The notes below the pieces were generated by a model, which saw only the letters and a program-made list of their open reading frames with translations, did not search any database and was not told the DNA's origin. From FEN-1297 sp964498065 (lineage in GTDB: Bacteria > Bacteroidota > Ignavibacteria > Ignavibacteriales > Ignavibacteriaceae), in contig CAZCFZ010000001.1 of the NCBI GenBank assembly GCA_964498065.1, forward strand, positions 1 through 64,000: a DNA stretch of 64,000 bases. The letters run 5' to 3'. This document shows positions 63,998 to 64,000 of the stretch, piece by piece; position 1 is the first letter of the stretch, and every line of letters starts with the position of its first letter. The position numbers were made by a program, and so were the translations under genes.

Positions 63998-64000
63998 AAT

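Noticed and set aside
1..64000. CRISPR arrays, prophage, integrases, insertion sequences, tRNA or rRNA genes
   Set aside because: I searched the intergenic spaces and proteins and saw no repeat-spacer arrays, transposases, integrases or GC-rich cloverleaf-sized segments.

Overview
The window is an AT-rich bacterial chromosome segment, gene-dense and without rRNA, tRNA, CRISPR or transposase genes that I can see. It most likely comes from the Ignavibacteria/Ignavibacteriales branch of the Bacteroidota-Chlorobiota group. Evidence: a Por/T9SS-type C-terminal sorting domain of the 'YPNPFNPSTII' kind, a complete Bacteroidota-style MoxR-DUF58-BatA-E aerotolerance operon, a FecR with a DUF4974 tail beside a Bacteroidota-type ECF sigma factor, and many short-signal lipoproteins. 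KDO synthesis (kdsB) indicates a Gram-negative envelope. Species-level placement is not possible from this sequence alone.

Layout. 1-7.5 kb: split proton-translocating transhydrogenase (cut by the left edge), a secreted DUF6263-like protein, DoxX, an agmatine-to-putrescine pair (aguB-aguA), a long MORN/YwqK repeat protein and a CDF zinc exporter. 7.6-10.9 kb: ECF sigma, FecR anti-sigma and two secreted proteins with TonB C-terminal domains, one fused to an STN domain, with no TonB-dependent receptor beside them. 11-16.5 kb: mutS, a DUF1684 lipoprotein, aroF (DAHP synthase) and tyrA. 16.7-31.8 kb: an alpha/beta hydrolase with Asp in the nucleophile position, a very long cytoplasmic GH13 enzyme, a COG2509 flavoprotein, an SDR lacking YxxxK, acetate kinase, a 3-hydroxyacyl-CoA dehydrogenase, an ABC-2 transporter and a long RecQ. 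31.8-32.3 kb: a DUF4296-type lipoprotein gene broken by a 100-N assembly gap with 55-bp duplicated flanks.

32.4-47.1 kb: rhomboid protease, pgk and gap with hairpin terminators, a run of envelope and repeat proteins, an Ap4A-type HIT protein, an EF-G-like GTPase behind YtxH and DUF948 proteins, a flippase-like membrane protein, Maf, SpoIID/LytB and a cohesin-SdrD-sorting-domain surface protein. 47.3-52.2 kb: a B12-binding mutase small subunit, a second HIT protein, a PLP deaminase/desulfhydrase, kdsB, gatC, plsC and an M48 protease. 52.3-60.8 kb: the Bat operon. 60.9-64 kb: an rRNA-type methyltransferase and a secreted metallophosphoesterase/beta-propeller fusion.

From 31.8 to 62.1 kb every gene lies on the minus strand. 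Thirteen or more genes begin with GTG or TTG, several with a clear Shine-Dalgarno. Most of the window is ordinary housekeeping. The strongest candidates for something undescribed are the receptor-less sigma/FecR/TonB_C/STN cluster (7.6-10.9 kb), the Asp-nucleophile hydrolase (16.8 kb), the oversized GH13 protein with a conserved-looking HExxH in its N-terminal domain (17.7 kb), and a GC-rich triple hairpin inside the Bat operon (59.7 kb).
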